A stretch of 64,000 bases of DNA, from the NCBI RefSeq assembly GCF_028554725.1, contig NC_071669.1, positions 53,437,001-53,501,000 on the forward strand. The letters run 5' to 3'. The notes beneath the pieces were generated by a model, which saw nothing but the letters and a program-made list of their open reading frames with translations, was not told the DNA's origin and ran no database searches. The DNA comes from Zeugodacus cucurbitae. Its lineage: Eukaryota; Arthropoda; Insecta; Diptera; Tephritidae. Shown piece by piece: positions 1 to 11,074 of the stretch. The position numbers and the translations under genes were made by a program. How positions within the stretch are numbered: position 1 is the first letter of the stretch; each line of letters opens with the position of its first letter.

Positions 1-576
1 TGAGTTATAGCAATTTAAAGAACAGCCGCTCGGTAACAGTGTAAACGATCATTTTATCTTTAAACGCGTTTTTCTCGAAACAGCATTTTCCGAATTTGCT
101 GCAGTGACTACTCAAAAACAAATGATCCGATCACTATCAATTTTTTTTTTTACATGTTCTATATATAGTTCTCCGTAGAATGACCTATCGATTTTTGATC
201 TGATCAAAAAATCGAATTTTGGCAGGCCAAAAACGACCAAAATTTTGGGTAAAATTTGACAATTTTTGATTTTTTTTTATCGTAGGTCATTGTACAGACA
301 ATATTATCTAGTTTAAGAATTTTATTTTTTTAGATTTCATCCACGGAGAAGGCCGAAATCACTGCAGCAGTGAAGGACCTTTTTTTTCGCGCCGTTGGAG
401 ATCAACTATAACTTAAAAAATATTCAATTTTTTTCTTCAAAAATTTCACTGTATATTCTTGAAACATGTGTAAATATATTCTGAAAATTGTGAAATAACT
501 GATAAAGTATTTTTTTTAATAAAAATTCCCAAAAACTCACATTTTTTTAGGCCATTACACTAGGTGTGCCCCTTAA
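1..576. mobile_element. Right end of a TTAA-type non-autonomous DNA element (left end outside window)
   Basis: This is AT-rich DNA without a reading frame that ends in CCCC followed by TTAA at 573-576. It shares the string AAACGCGTTTTTCT (from about 63) with the better-defined TTAA-flanked MITE at 48257-48883, in the same orientation and at a similar distance from the right end. A piggyBac-type MITE is the likely identity, but only one end is visible, so neither terminal inverted repeats nor a target duplication can be checked. Confidence 0.35.
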
Positions 577-1368
577 TCTGCGTTAAAATCTTGCAAAATT
601 AGTTTTTCAAGGTACTCCTACCAAGAGTAATTTTCCAATATTGTGTAATATGCTCTTTTAGAATTTAAAATTGTATCTAATGCGCTCTCTACTATCTCTT
701 AAAGCGACAATTTTTGTATAGAAATATATGAAGTATCCTTTACAGTCCTTTGTCTATCGGTATATTTCTCCGTTACGAATATTTGCTAAAACGATACTCC
801 AGCAATCAGTTGTATTCTACTATTCTAGTTTGCTACTTCGTAGCTTGCTTTCATCTTTTCTAAACAATTTTCAATTAACTTGAAATTCTGCTTTCTAATT
901 TTCAAAGAATCTACAATAAACGGAAAACTTTGCTGCTGCTTGGGAAATTATTACATGGAATTTAGTTGTAAGTATGAGAAAATAGAAGAGCGGACGCACA
1001 AAGTGTGCGTAGTACATAATACATAAGCAATGTGGATATTTGGGTATATGGGGTTGAATGAAGAGTATTGCTTGTTTTTCCAGAAAATACAAAATGAGGG
1101 TGGATAATTTTGTGTTTATTAGCTTCAATTGCTAATAATCAATATTCTGAGAAGAAGCGAAATTAAGTATTGTAGTAGGAAGTGGAGTGCCTGAGTAGGT
1201 TTATATGTGAAAGTATTGGTGCTTCTATCCACTGAAATATAAAAAAATATAATGAAAGAGCCTTTAAGTAAGGAGTATCTGGAAAGGGTAAATTATACGC
1301 AGAATAAATCTACAGAGTTACAGATAATATATAAACATTATTTTAAAATTATCCGGATTTTTTATGCA
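577..1368. other. Unannotated AT-rich DNA
   Basis: Nothing recognisable. Only short random open frames are present, with no repeat shared with the rest of the window that I could see. Confidence 0.5.
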
Positions 1369-1700
1369 CGCCAAAATATATGCTATAATTTTGTATATTT
1401 TTCGTACAAATAAAATGAGTTATTAATAATATAAATAAATTAAATGGTTGCGTAAACCAAAGGAAAAATTCGAAATAAGGACAAATACTATCTAAAATGG
1501 ATGTGATTTTTTCTATTTTTCCATTGGCAGCCGCCGAAATGTATGCTACAATTTTGGAAATAGCAATAATTGTTTATATTTAGGTGAAGATCTAAATAAT
1601 AGAAATAAGCAATGCTATATTTGGAAAGAAAATTTTTCTTCGCCTAAATGTATGCTAAAAATTTTTCAACATTAATAATTGTTGCGAACAGTTGTCTAGT
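1369..1700 (+). repeat. Degenerate CGCCTAAATGTATGC repeat cluster
   Basis: Three variants of one 15-mer occur at 1369-1383 (CGCCAAAATATATGC), 1532-1546 (CGCCGAAATGTATGC) and 1641-1655 (CGCCTAAATGTATGC). Each is followed within a few bases by a TA-rich stretch and usually ATTTT. A fourth (CGCCTGAATGTATGC) is at 2603-2617, beyond the later LINE insertion. The same word recurs twice at 54704-54760. The spacing is irregular, so this is an old or scattered repeat and not a clean tandem array. Confidence 0.5.
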
Positions 1701-1841
1701 TTTAGGCAAAAAAATTAAATAAAACAAATGGGCAACTATTTTGCCTAGTAAATTAATTTTTTTGATAGTTAAGTAAATAAAACTCTCAATTCAATTACAC
1801 TGTTTTGGGAGAACAAGTGGTGACACACCCGCTTCAACGTA

Positions 1842-1865
1842 TTTTTTTTTTTTTTTTTTTTTTTT
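1842..1865. repeat. Poly-T tract
   Basis: An uninterrupted run of 24 T lies directly upstream of the 11-bp target duplication of the LINE insertion at 1877-2558. Confidence 0.9.
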
Positions 1866-2569
1866 CTTATAGATCGTATGGTGACCTCTTTTAGAGAGGT
1901 ATGTATTCACTCCAACAGCAGAGCGGCAATGCTGGCCTTGGAATCGATGACAGTACGCTCCAGGCTAGTAAAGGAGTGTCTTAGATTCTTATCAATAGCT
2001 TCTAGCTATTTTGCGATCCGTCTAGTGTGGGTACCCGGTCACCGCGGAATCGTTGACAACTGTAAAGCGGACAAGCTTGGGTACCCCAGCAACATTGACG
2101 TCGGGGAAAGTCAGCTCGTTGGTAGTCCATGGTCCAGCTGCGCAAGAGCGCTGGACATGCAGACTACGATGGTCAACAACCAGCACTTGTGCAGTGGCGA
2201 GATCCTTTTGGCCCTCCTCTCTGGAACATTGAGGTCCATTCAACTGCTTTCTTTAGGCAAGGTCCATCTCAGCGCGATCATTGGTGTGCTTACTGGACAT
2301 TGTCCAATGGGTACCTATGCGTTGAGACTTAGGATCGTGACAGATGCAAGTTGCCAAAGCTGTATGGAGGAAGGCGAGGGGGAATCATCTAAGGATTTCC
2401 CTCTCCATTGTCTAGCTTTTGTCAGACTGAAGTTGACACGCCTCAGAGGGCCCTTTTTCGGTAATCCTATTGAATTGGCTAGAATCGACATTAGCCGTCG
2501 AAAGAAATTCGTAAAAGATTCCAAGCGTTTTGCTGAATCTTAAGGGTCCTAACCTAACCTTATAGATCG
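1866..2569 (+). mobile_element. 5'-truncated non-LTR retrotransposon insertion with 11-bp target duplication
   Basis: CTTATAGATCG is present as a perfect direct repeat at 1866-1876 and 2559-2569. Between them lies a 682-bp segment that is nearly all one reading frame and ends in CCTAACCTAACC. Variable-length target duplication, 5' truncation and a short repetitive 3' tail are hallmarks of target-primed reverse transcription. Sister copies are at 14040-14822 (minus), 29560-29740 (minus), 41435-41899 and 44830-45660, most of them sharing the TAACCTAACC tail. Confidence 0.88.
1878..2543 (+). pseudogene. RNase H and C-terminal region of a non-LTR retrotransposon ORF2 (fragment)
   Basis: The 221-codon open frame starts in mid-domain because the element is 5'-truncated, so the first ATG is not a true start. 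It shows the end of a retrotransposon RNase H domain: an S-R-A-A-M-L-A-L helix near residue 15, then VWVPGHRGI, N-C-K-A-D and K-L-G near 50-70. Canonical proteins have VPGHSGI, GN, ADELA, so the G before the Asn is replaced by D here. A Cys/His cluster (C-x2-C, later H-C) near residues 158-176 and a basic C-terminus ending F-V-K-D-S-K-R-F follow, as in sister copies. No frame break is seen in the retained part, so the insertion is fairly young, but it lacks reverse transcriptase and endonuclease and cannot act alone. Confidence 0.82.
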
Positions 2570-2617
2570 CTCTACAGCACTTTAGGGTTGATATTGGGTA
2601 CGCGCCTGAATGTATGC

Positions 2618-5051
2618 CACATTATTCTACAAATTTCGTTTTGTCCACTAAAACAGAAATAATTTAAATTAAAAAATTAGATTAAGTAAATAATTGCTCA
2701 CATTTAAGCGCAGAATTTATAAATATTATAAATTACTTAAATTATTTAACTAAAACCAAAACAGGGTAATTTATAAAAAATTGCTCCCGCTAAACACCTA
2801 ACCACTTTCACATTACAAATAAAGCACAATTTCTAAAATCTAAACTCCGCTAATGCGGCAACTTTTCACGAGCATGCAGCAGAGCATCGTATAAATCACT
2901 CACACTGAACGATTACTTCCGCCTGACGCAACGCGCGACCACAATGCGCCACATAAATCCACTGGTCATGGCAATTATTAACGCTTTGCTGTGCGTGCAG
3001 CTTCTTTCTACAAATAGCTGCAAGCTTACAACGCGATTTCGTGAGATTGCGTGAGAGTGTTCGTGTTCGTGTGCGTGTGCTCGTATTCGTAGTTCGTTTG
3101 ATGTGCGCGGTGGTCCCTTGACCATTTTCAAGTGTCAGCTTGAATTATGAGCGTCATTATGGAAACTCATCTTAGCCCCGACTATAATGACCACCATTTT
3201 GCTCGCAAACATTTGTAACAAACTCACACGTATATTTGTCAGGTATATATAAAATGTTGATGTGAATTTAATGTACCGTTATTGCTGATTGTTGAGTAAT
3301 TTTTAAACTTTTTTTTAAATAATTTTAATATATATTTTTTTAATTTATAAATAATTTTTCTTGAAAAAATTCCAAATTTATATTTATTTGTCTAAAAAAT
3401 TCGAATATCCAAAAATAGTCACCCTGTAAAATGATTGTTTTGCGCCTACAACCCTAATAGTGAATTTCTAAACAACGTTACTTTGGTATAACGGTAAATA
3501 TATCACTCACACACTCAGAGTTATATCCCTTCAATGTATTTGTTTCTGTTTTTTGATGTTGTTGTTGGTCTTTTGGTGCCATACCCAACGTTATTGTTGT
3601 TGTTGCAACACAAAATGCTTCTGGCGCACACGTGTGTTATTGCTGTCCTTGTGAAGTATAATTTTTTTTGTTACTCTGGGTGTGTGAGTATGAGTACAGG
3701 AGGATATGATTTATTCGATCTGAGTTCGCTTGTTTGTATTTGTTGTTGTTTGTTGTAAACGGCTAAGCTTTCAACTCTTTTAGCTAGCGATAAATCAAAA
3801 GCTATTTGGACAGCCGAAAAATGCCAGCTAGCCATCGGCCAAGGCAAAACGAGCGTTTTCAGATCGAAAGAGATGCAGAAAATGCATTTGTCATTGGTAG
3901 CCAATCCCGTTATTGTAACGGTTTTCGGGAGATTAGTAATAGCACAGAATGCATAAATTGTATTTAAGAGTGATAAAAATACAGACAGTTATGATTTATT
4001 TGATTGTCTGCTCACTTAAAAATATATTTCCAAGATCTTTTTCAAGGTCCACACTTTATTAAATTCATTGTATACATATATTCTGTTAACTAATAAAGCT
4101 ATGCTAACCAAACTTAGTGAGAAGACCATTTTTGGACAGTTTTAAATTGAGTTAAGTCGGGTTAAAAATACGGTAACATATCAATCATATAACAGTTCTT
4201 TTCGAAACTGGTACATAATCAGTCTTATTAGATGCCAAAAACGTTACAAACTGGTGGTTCTAGGGGACATTTAATATTTCACTAACTCTGATTCTAAAAT
4301 AGTCACAATCGAACAATAGATCCCTGTCCCACATACATAAAAATATCGGATACAAGTTTCACAGAAAGTCTAGATTACGATGGGAAAGTTAAACCTGAAA
4401 TTAATAGCCGCGATAGACTAGTACAAATTTATATTTAAAATATTTTATATTCCACAATTTAACAGTTACTATGAAGTTTCAAAATCAGATCAAATGTGGA
4501 ATCTGTCTAACTTTTCATTATACAAAATGGATTAAAGCATAATTGTCAATTTATTTTTAAAATGTTCTAATGATAATAAATAAAATGCATATCTAGCAAA
4601 TAACGAATTAAAAAATATCTCTTTTCGAAATTTTCGAATATTTCGAATATAGCTGCACTTTACGCAATAAGTCACAGCCAACTTCGGGGATTGTTAAGGA
4701 TCAGATTATACACTGTTGTCTGCCTTTGTTTGATTTTCTACTCTAGAGACCAATATTGAATAGGTTTTTAAGACGATCTACGAATATTTAGGGTTTAGAA
4801 CCTGAATACACAATTCTGCTTTAGTCGTAGAATCCGAGATAGAAAAATACATATTATGGCTATATCTATAAGCTTAGTGATGGATCCGATGAAAAAAAAT
4901 ATTATTATGAGAACGAGCTTATACAATAATTTTCACAGATTTGACTTCGACAAATATTTTCTAAAGTATGTTTTGTTTAGACATGAGATTTTCAAGAAGT
5001 AAGAAAATTCATACAATTTTATGTTATACGAGTAGCCAATAATTTAGCTTT
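2618..5051. other. Non-coding DNA, no gene recognised
   Basis: The part at 2840-3900 is somewhat richer in GC and in GTT/GTG words (for example TGTTGTTG near 3590 and 3740), which is typical of dipteran introns or UTRs. The rest is AT-rich. No transposon termini or convincing exon was seen. Confidence 0.4.
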
Positions 5052-5260
5052 GTTATAAAGATAAGGGTTTGCGATTACGTTTTAAAAATTATTTTGAACC
5101 GCCTCGGCTGACTCGAATAAATTCAGGCCGAGAGGATTTTTGCAGTAATTGAGGTATATTGAGTATAAATCAAGTAACATCTGTCAAAAAGACCAAACTC
5201 CGAAAACTTATTGCTTCATTGAAAGTCACACGTCTAAAAACAACACCCGCTATATCAATA
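5052..5260 (+). repeat. Dispersed repeat, copy 1 (CCGC-CGGCTG-CTCGAATAAATTC family)
   Basis: About 200 bp align with 16947-17205. Shared blocks include ATAAGGGTTTG, CGGCTGnCTCGAATAAATTC, TCAAGTAAC and TCCGAAAA in the same order. Termini and class are unknown. This copy has lost a middle block that the second copy retains. Confidence 0.55.
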
Positions 5261-6829
5261 TTTTCAAAATAATAAATCACCGTTAACTGAAGCGAACATT
5301 ATATATGTATTTCAAACATACATATCTGCAGATACATTAAATTTATGTTAGAGGGTGGAGAACAAAGATTTCCCAAAGTTAATTACAAAGTTATATGAAA
5401 TTAAAATTATACTCAAAGGGTGAGATAGGAATGAGTTGGGGTAACACTCGTTCCATTAAAATTCAAAATTTTATGTATCATATTTTAATATTTGTTTGTA
5501 TATTATATAAAACGCAAAACTACTTACCACTTAATTGAAAATCCTTTAAAGGATATCTTCGAAATTGCAGATTTATTGGTTTTGAATTTGTTTACGGTCA
5601 CATGCGATATTTTCACTCTAATTAAGTTCGCGAATATAAACAGTACTCAATTGAAACACACGACAACTGTTGTCGGTTAGTTTGCCGTTCGTATATAAAC
5701 ACAACTGTCACTCTGTAAATTAAGCGGAAGGATGTGATTAAATTGTTTAGATTTTTTGCAAATTTCGAGCATAAATATTTACAAAATAATTATTTAAGTT
5801 TGTTGTTTGTTTGTGTAAATTGTATTGCAGTTGGCGTAGTTGTAATTACTGTTATTTCCTTATTTTACATATCATTTAATTTAATTTAATATTTTAATTT
5901 TTTTAACATTAAAGGTCTACTTGGAATGAATTTTCAGAAGTGATGTGATTTTGGAATACAAATATTTCTCCAGAATTTCATTTACAAATGTTAAGAGAGA
6001 TATTGACCACGTAATAAACCTTTCTAAATATATGTAGCTATAAGTGCGTATTTATGCATAGTTTCAATCACTTGCTTTCCTTAATTATCGAGTGGTAGAA
6101 TAAACTGGACGCTTATCTTGGTAGTTTCTAACCTTTTTTAGATGGATTTTAGAATATTAATGAAACTATTCCTTCAAAGCTTCTTAGCCTATGATTTGGT
6201 ATCACGTTATCAAAATTGATCTAAAGTTATTTGAACTAGTCACTGATAAAATTATTCCTAGACACTTATTGAACATTGTCATACTCTGGTATGTATATAG
6301 TAGGCAATGAGATCTGGTTAACAATGAAAATGTAAAAAGCATTGTTTCTATAGTAATTGGATCCCATAAAGTATTGGGAACACCTTATAGGGCTACAAAG
6401 AAAAAAGCTGGGAGAATAATTTTATGGATCATTAGAATTCTATACACATCTGCGTAATTTCTTCAAATGAGACATACAAAGTTATTTTTGTGCAGTTTCA
6501 AGATTTCTTCTTAGATATGTTTATAATTTTATGAGAGAAAATTCAATAAAAATTCTTATATTATAATATATTTTTTCTCAAATGAAAAATATAAGTTCTT
6601 GACATGGTAATCCAAAACCATAAAAAATATATCTTATCTTTAAATTAAGACAAAATTCAGACCTTTTTCCTGATGATCATATTAAGATACATCATTTTCC
6701 TATTCAACTTAAGAAAATAAAGCTTATTAAGTTAAGTATTGACGGCATATTCCCAATCGAAAGATGTCTTTTAAATAAGTTCAGACGTATTTTTTTTATC
6801 AAGAACACGAAATAAATCGTTAAGGCGAC
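5261..6829. other. AT-rich non-coding DNA
   Basis: Nothing recognisable beyond short random open frames. Confidence 0.45.
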
Positions 6830-7910
6830 TAATGCACAGTGGTTCGGCATGTATGAAGGTGCGGTCATAGATACTTCCCGTTGAGATATCGGTTTGAAAT
6901 TTTCACCAAAATTCTAGAACATTATTTTCAATATATGGTGAAAAAATTGGCCCCATCGGACGACTAGGTCCTATAACCCTCATAGAACTGTAATTGCCAT
7001 TATATGGCAATCATGCGCAAAAATACTTCTCCTGGCCATGGTCGGAGCGTCAAAACTTTCAGTAAGGCTTTGTAAAAACATTTCAGAAAACGATACAAAA
7101 GCTGAACATCCAACCCCACATTCAACCTGTAAGAATAATATCATATAAACAAATCATGTAGGAAAAAAGCAAATTAATACAGTTAATACAGTTAATTTTT
7201 TCACTGCCATTCTACAGCCATTATAATTAGAACAAAAACTTATAATGCATCCTCTAGTAAACCGTACATAGATTGAAATAAAGATGGTTTATCCTTATTT
7301 CCAAGCTTTTTTGTCCAATTATAATGAGTTTGAACTTAAAAATAGTTAATTCAAAGGCCATTATTATTTTGACGATTACTTCTACATCTGCAAATTTCCG
7401 CACCTAACTTTAACACTTTCATTACCTTAAGACTCTGGTAAAGAGAATGTAAAATAAATCTAAAGGGGGATCGCGGGGGAACACAACAAAAATTTTATGT
7501 AAACACATTGAAGACGCAGAAAAAAGGTACAAAAAAATAGGTAATATAAAACATTAATTTCACAAAAAATACAAATCATGTTAGTCTTAATTAATTTCAC
7601 AAGTTAAAAAAATACCTTTAGCTTTAAAAGCCATTAAAAATAATCTTGATTCGTTAATCTGAACAATTACCAGAACAATTTGAAGTGCGTTGTTGCTGCG
7701 AATTTAAAAAAAATGTCTAATGTGCTTTAAAAAAATACAGTTGTTCATGCGTTTAACTCTATTTTTAGAAAGTACCGTTAGATTTTTGGGAAAACCCGAT
7801 TTGAAAATAAGAAGTTTGAACAATTTAGCGGCCATCGGTTTACATTTTGTAAAAAAAATCGAGAGATGAATTTTTTGATTTTTGGCCTACGGTGGAACCA
7901 CTGTGTAATG
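6830..7910. mobile_element. Non-autonomous DNA transposon with Transib-like ends
   Basis: The 1,071-bp segment 6835-7905 begins with CACAGTGGTTC and ends with its exact reverse complement GAACCACTGTG. It is flanked by the 5-bp direct repeat TAATG (6830-6834 and 7906-7910). Transib transposons make 5-bp target duplications and have termini resembling the V(D)J recombination heptamer CACAGTG, which is exactly the terminal heptamer here. No transposase frame remains. A hAT reading (ends CAGTGGTTC) was considered, but the flanks do not then form an 8-bp duplication. The perfect inverted repeat is only 11 bp long. Confidence 0.6.
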
Positions 7911-9778
7911 TTGAAATCAGAGACAGAGGGTTCTCTTCTTAATCTTAAAAACCAGTCACGCAGAAAGTGTTTGAATTCAATATCGTAAGATTTTGGACTA
8001 CTCTGATAGTGCATAATGATTAATCTCTTTCATTGAGAAAATAATAATATGATTCTTAACATATCTTGAAAGATAGTTTAGAACTAATTTAATTTCAAAG
8101 AATATATTTGTTCACAATTTGTATTTATTTTTACCAATTTTTTCAAGTTTGTAGAAATATTAGTTTCTTATAGTTTAGAACTTAATTTTAAATTAATGTT
8201 ATCATTTACAAGTACCACCACAGCAAATTTACACACACAAACAACAAAATTTATATTTATTAGAGCTATGTTTAAAGTATTAGGATTCTATTCAAAACTA
8301 TTTCAGATTTTTTTCTGATGTTTTCGAGGAATTTCTCATATCAGTTATTAGTTTTAATATATTTAATATTTGTCACGTTTGCAGTCATTTTTACTAATAT
8401 CACACGCTCTCTGTCACTTTATGTGTGTGTGTTAATGTTTAGATGTTTGCCATTTTTTTTATTTATAATCACTATTTTTGTCAACTTTTTCGTTTCTTTC
8501 ACTTCAGTAGCTTTTCTAATTGCTTTGAACACACAGTATATATACATATATAGACACACATAGTTATCACAAATATATACACACAAAATCGCACAAAAAA
8601 TACACAAAAGTCAGCCAACAATGTCACGTCGCTGTCTGTGATGAGATGAAAAGTCCTTTTCACACTTTTTCAGTTCTTAACTTCTAAATATTTTTGTAAA
8701 ATTTTTTCGAAAATAACTTTTTTTCAAATTAAAAATTTTCTTTGCAATATTAATTTTCCATAATAATAATTTTATATCCTTACAAATTGAACTGTTTTAT
8801 AGTTTTATACACTTGATTTGCTTTATGCTCAAATAACTTTTTCCTCTCCGGAGTTGCCAAACTGTGCACGTTGCACGCTGCCGTCGTACTGAACACAACT
8901 CGAACTGGAACTGAACTAAAACTTTTCAATTGCTGACATGCTGACTTTGGCGTTGGCGTTGCCCAACGTTTTCCCAGCGTTCGAGGAGGGATACAATGGA
9001 CACACACACATACACACACTCATTCACTAACAAAAACCACCCACAAGCATCAACAGCAAGCAGCATAACTTGTGAAAATGAATGAAAATTCGTAGAAATC
9101 CAAAAAATAAATGTTAAAACAAAAACAAAAATGAATGAACCGAATGAACGGCAAGCGCATAAAATCACTTTTGCATTCAGCAAATTCATTTTGTTGCGAA
9201 CGTTATCCTTGTAATGCAGCGCAGCTAAATATCCTGTAGGATATACACCTAGTATAGTGCGTCTCAGTGTTACACAAGCAGGCGCACGCTCGGCACAGCA
9301 TCTCAAAGCACACCACTATTCACTCGTTTACATTCGTGTCTCACCGAAGGCGGCACGAATGTTTTCAGTTGAGCGACTGAGCTTCTTCTTCGCAGCGTTC
9401 ATTCGCTCCAGCTGTTTGAACTTTCCTCCCCCATTTCTCAATCCGTGCTTAATAATGCGCTCACGTTCTCTCTCTTTCTCTTCCTTTCTTGCTCTCTTCC
9501 GCTGTTTTGGTCTTCCCATATCGCCTCGCATTTAAAGGTGTGCAAAATTGTTGCGCATGTTCCAAAAATAGTTCGTTTACACTAAGCAAATCAAGTTATT
9601 AATATTCGTGTGGTTCGTAAATAAATTCATAGTTCGTATTTACAGTTACTAAAAATATCCATATTGCATGCATAACTGTTATGTGCACTGTTAATTTTGA
9701 AAAATGCATTCTTGAATTGAGTGAGTTCTTATGGTTTACTCACTCAAGTTTTGCACTCACTTTTTGATTGTAGAGGCT
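7911..9778. other. Non-coding DNA with CA-rich and GC-richer block
   Basis: 7911-8600 is AT-rich. 8601-9540 is GC-richer, with CA microsatellites around 8999-9020 and a CT-rich tract at 9460-9490. Open frames of 80-126 codons here run over low-complexity sequence on both strands, resemble nothing known and lack coding-like composition. This could be a UTR or regulatory block, but nothing proves it. Confidence 0.4.
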
Positions 9779-10750
9779 CGGCTCTTAACTGTATCGAACA
9801 CTTTCAAATCTGGAGTGTTTTCATCCATTCGAACAACATGGCCTAGCCAACGTCGCCACTGTCTTTTTATTCGCTGAACTATGTCTATGTCGTCGTATAA
9901 CTCTAACAGCTATCCCTTCAATCGTCTGCGGTATTCACCGTTGCCAATGTTCAATGAACTATAAATCTTTCGAAAATTCCTAGAGTCGTCTCATCAGATT
10001 TTGTCATCGTCCACGCTTCTGCACCATACATTAGGACGGGATGAATGAGCGACTTGTAGAGTTTGATATTTGTTCGTCGAGAGAGGACTTTACTTTTCAA
10101 TAGCCTACTCAGTACATTAGCACCTGTAGGTAAAAGTGATTCTGCGTTGAATTTCAATACTGTCATTATTATTGCTGTTAAAGCTGGTTTCCAGATAAAC
10201 GAAATTATCTACAACTTCAAAGTTATGACTGTCAACAGTGACGTGGGAGCCAAGACGCGATTGCGCTGACTGTTTGTTTGATGACGGGAGATATTTCGTC
10301 TTGTCCTCGTTCACCACCAGACCCATACACTTTACTATCCGATCTGGATAAAGCAGAACTAACGGGCTTTCTGGCCTTTTCCAACATTTGGCGCATGGTG
10401 AAGATCTGGTTGGATGTAGATTTTCCAGGCCTAAAGCCACACTGATAAGGTCCAATCAGTTTGTTGACAGAGGACTTTAGTCTTTCACACAGTACGCTGC
10501 ATAGAACCTTATACGCGATGTTGAAGAGGCTTATCCCATGTAATTGACGCTGATCCTGGTGTTGTACTTTCACTGCCATTCAGCAGGCTGGAGAAGTGTT
10601 CCCTCCGCAAACTCAGTATACTCTGATCATCAATTACTAGATCACCTCTGGGGGCCAGGAGTGTGCTTGGGTCTTGAAACCTTCAGTTAGTCGCCGGATC
10701 TTTTCGTAGAATTTTCGAGCATTATCCCTGTCGGCCAGCTTGTCAGGTTC
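9779..10750 (-). pseudogene. RTE-like non-LTR retrotransposon, decayed reverse transcriptase region
   Basis: Read on the minus strand from about 10750 to 9779, pieces of an endonuclease-reverse transcriptase ORF appear in order but in different frames. They are a pre-RT stretch (ARKFYEKIRRLTEGF), the RT segment GISLFNIAYKVLCSVLCERL with GPYQCGFRPGKSTSNQIF, then the thumb and C-terminal part (GLVVNEDKTKYL, VVDNFVYL, EIQRRITF, KVLSRRTNIKLYKSL, YGAEAWTM). The block that should hold the YADD catalytic motif is deleted between the second and third parts. The RLRWLGHV-type tail is present in nucleotide form near 9830-9860, then the copy stops. The family is the same as at 17340-18163 and 58484-58995. 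Clade assignment to RTE is by general resemblance. Confidence 0.75.
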
Positions 10751-11074
10751 AATAATTCATCGAAATTGCAAGCTAATCCGATGAATTTTAAAAATCGTTG
10801 TCCGTCATATTGGTTTTCTGTGGTTCTGATCTGATGGGATCCTCGGATTCGGATGCAGCGAACCCAAAAACATAAGGAACACATAGTCAGACCCCCAAAT
10901 CATTATATTTTCCAGCTGGAGTTGTCCCAGAAAACAGTTGTCCAGTTTTCCCTCATATGTTTGATATTTTATACCCTTTTCGCCTTTCTAGCTATGATAC
11001 AATTTGGAAATTAAAACCTCTCCCCTAACAACAATTACTAGCGCACGGACCTGTGCTGTAAAACCTAGATTATA
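10751..11074. other. Unannotated spacer
   Basis: About 320 bp between the RTE-like fragment and the mariner. No recognisable content. Confidence 0.4.

Noticed and set aside
6835..7905. hAT classification for the CACAGTGG element
   Set aside because: Shifting the end to CAGTGG does not give an 8-bp direct repeat in the flanks, whereas CACAGTG ends give a perfect 5-bp repeat.
8926..9306. 126-codon minus-strand open frame
   Set aside because: Runs through CA-repeat and low-complexity DNA, overlaps open frames on the other strand, and has no recognisable domain.
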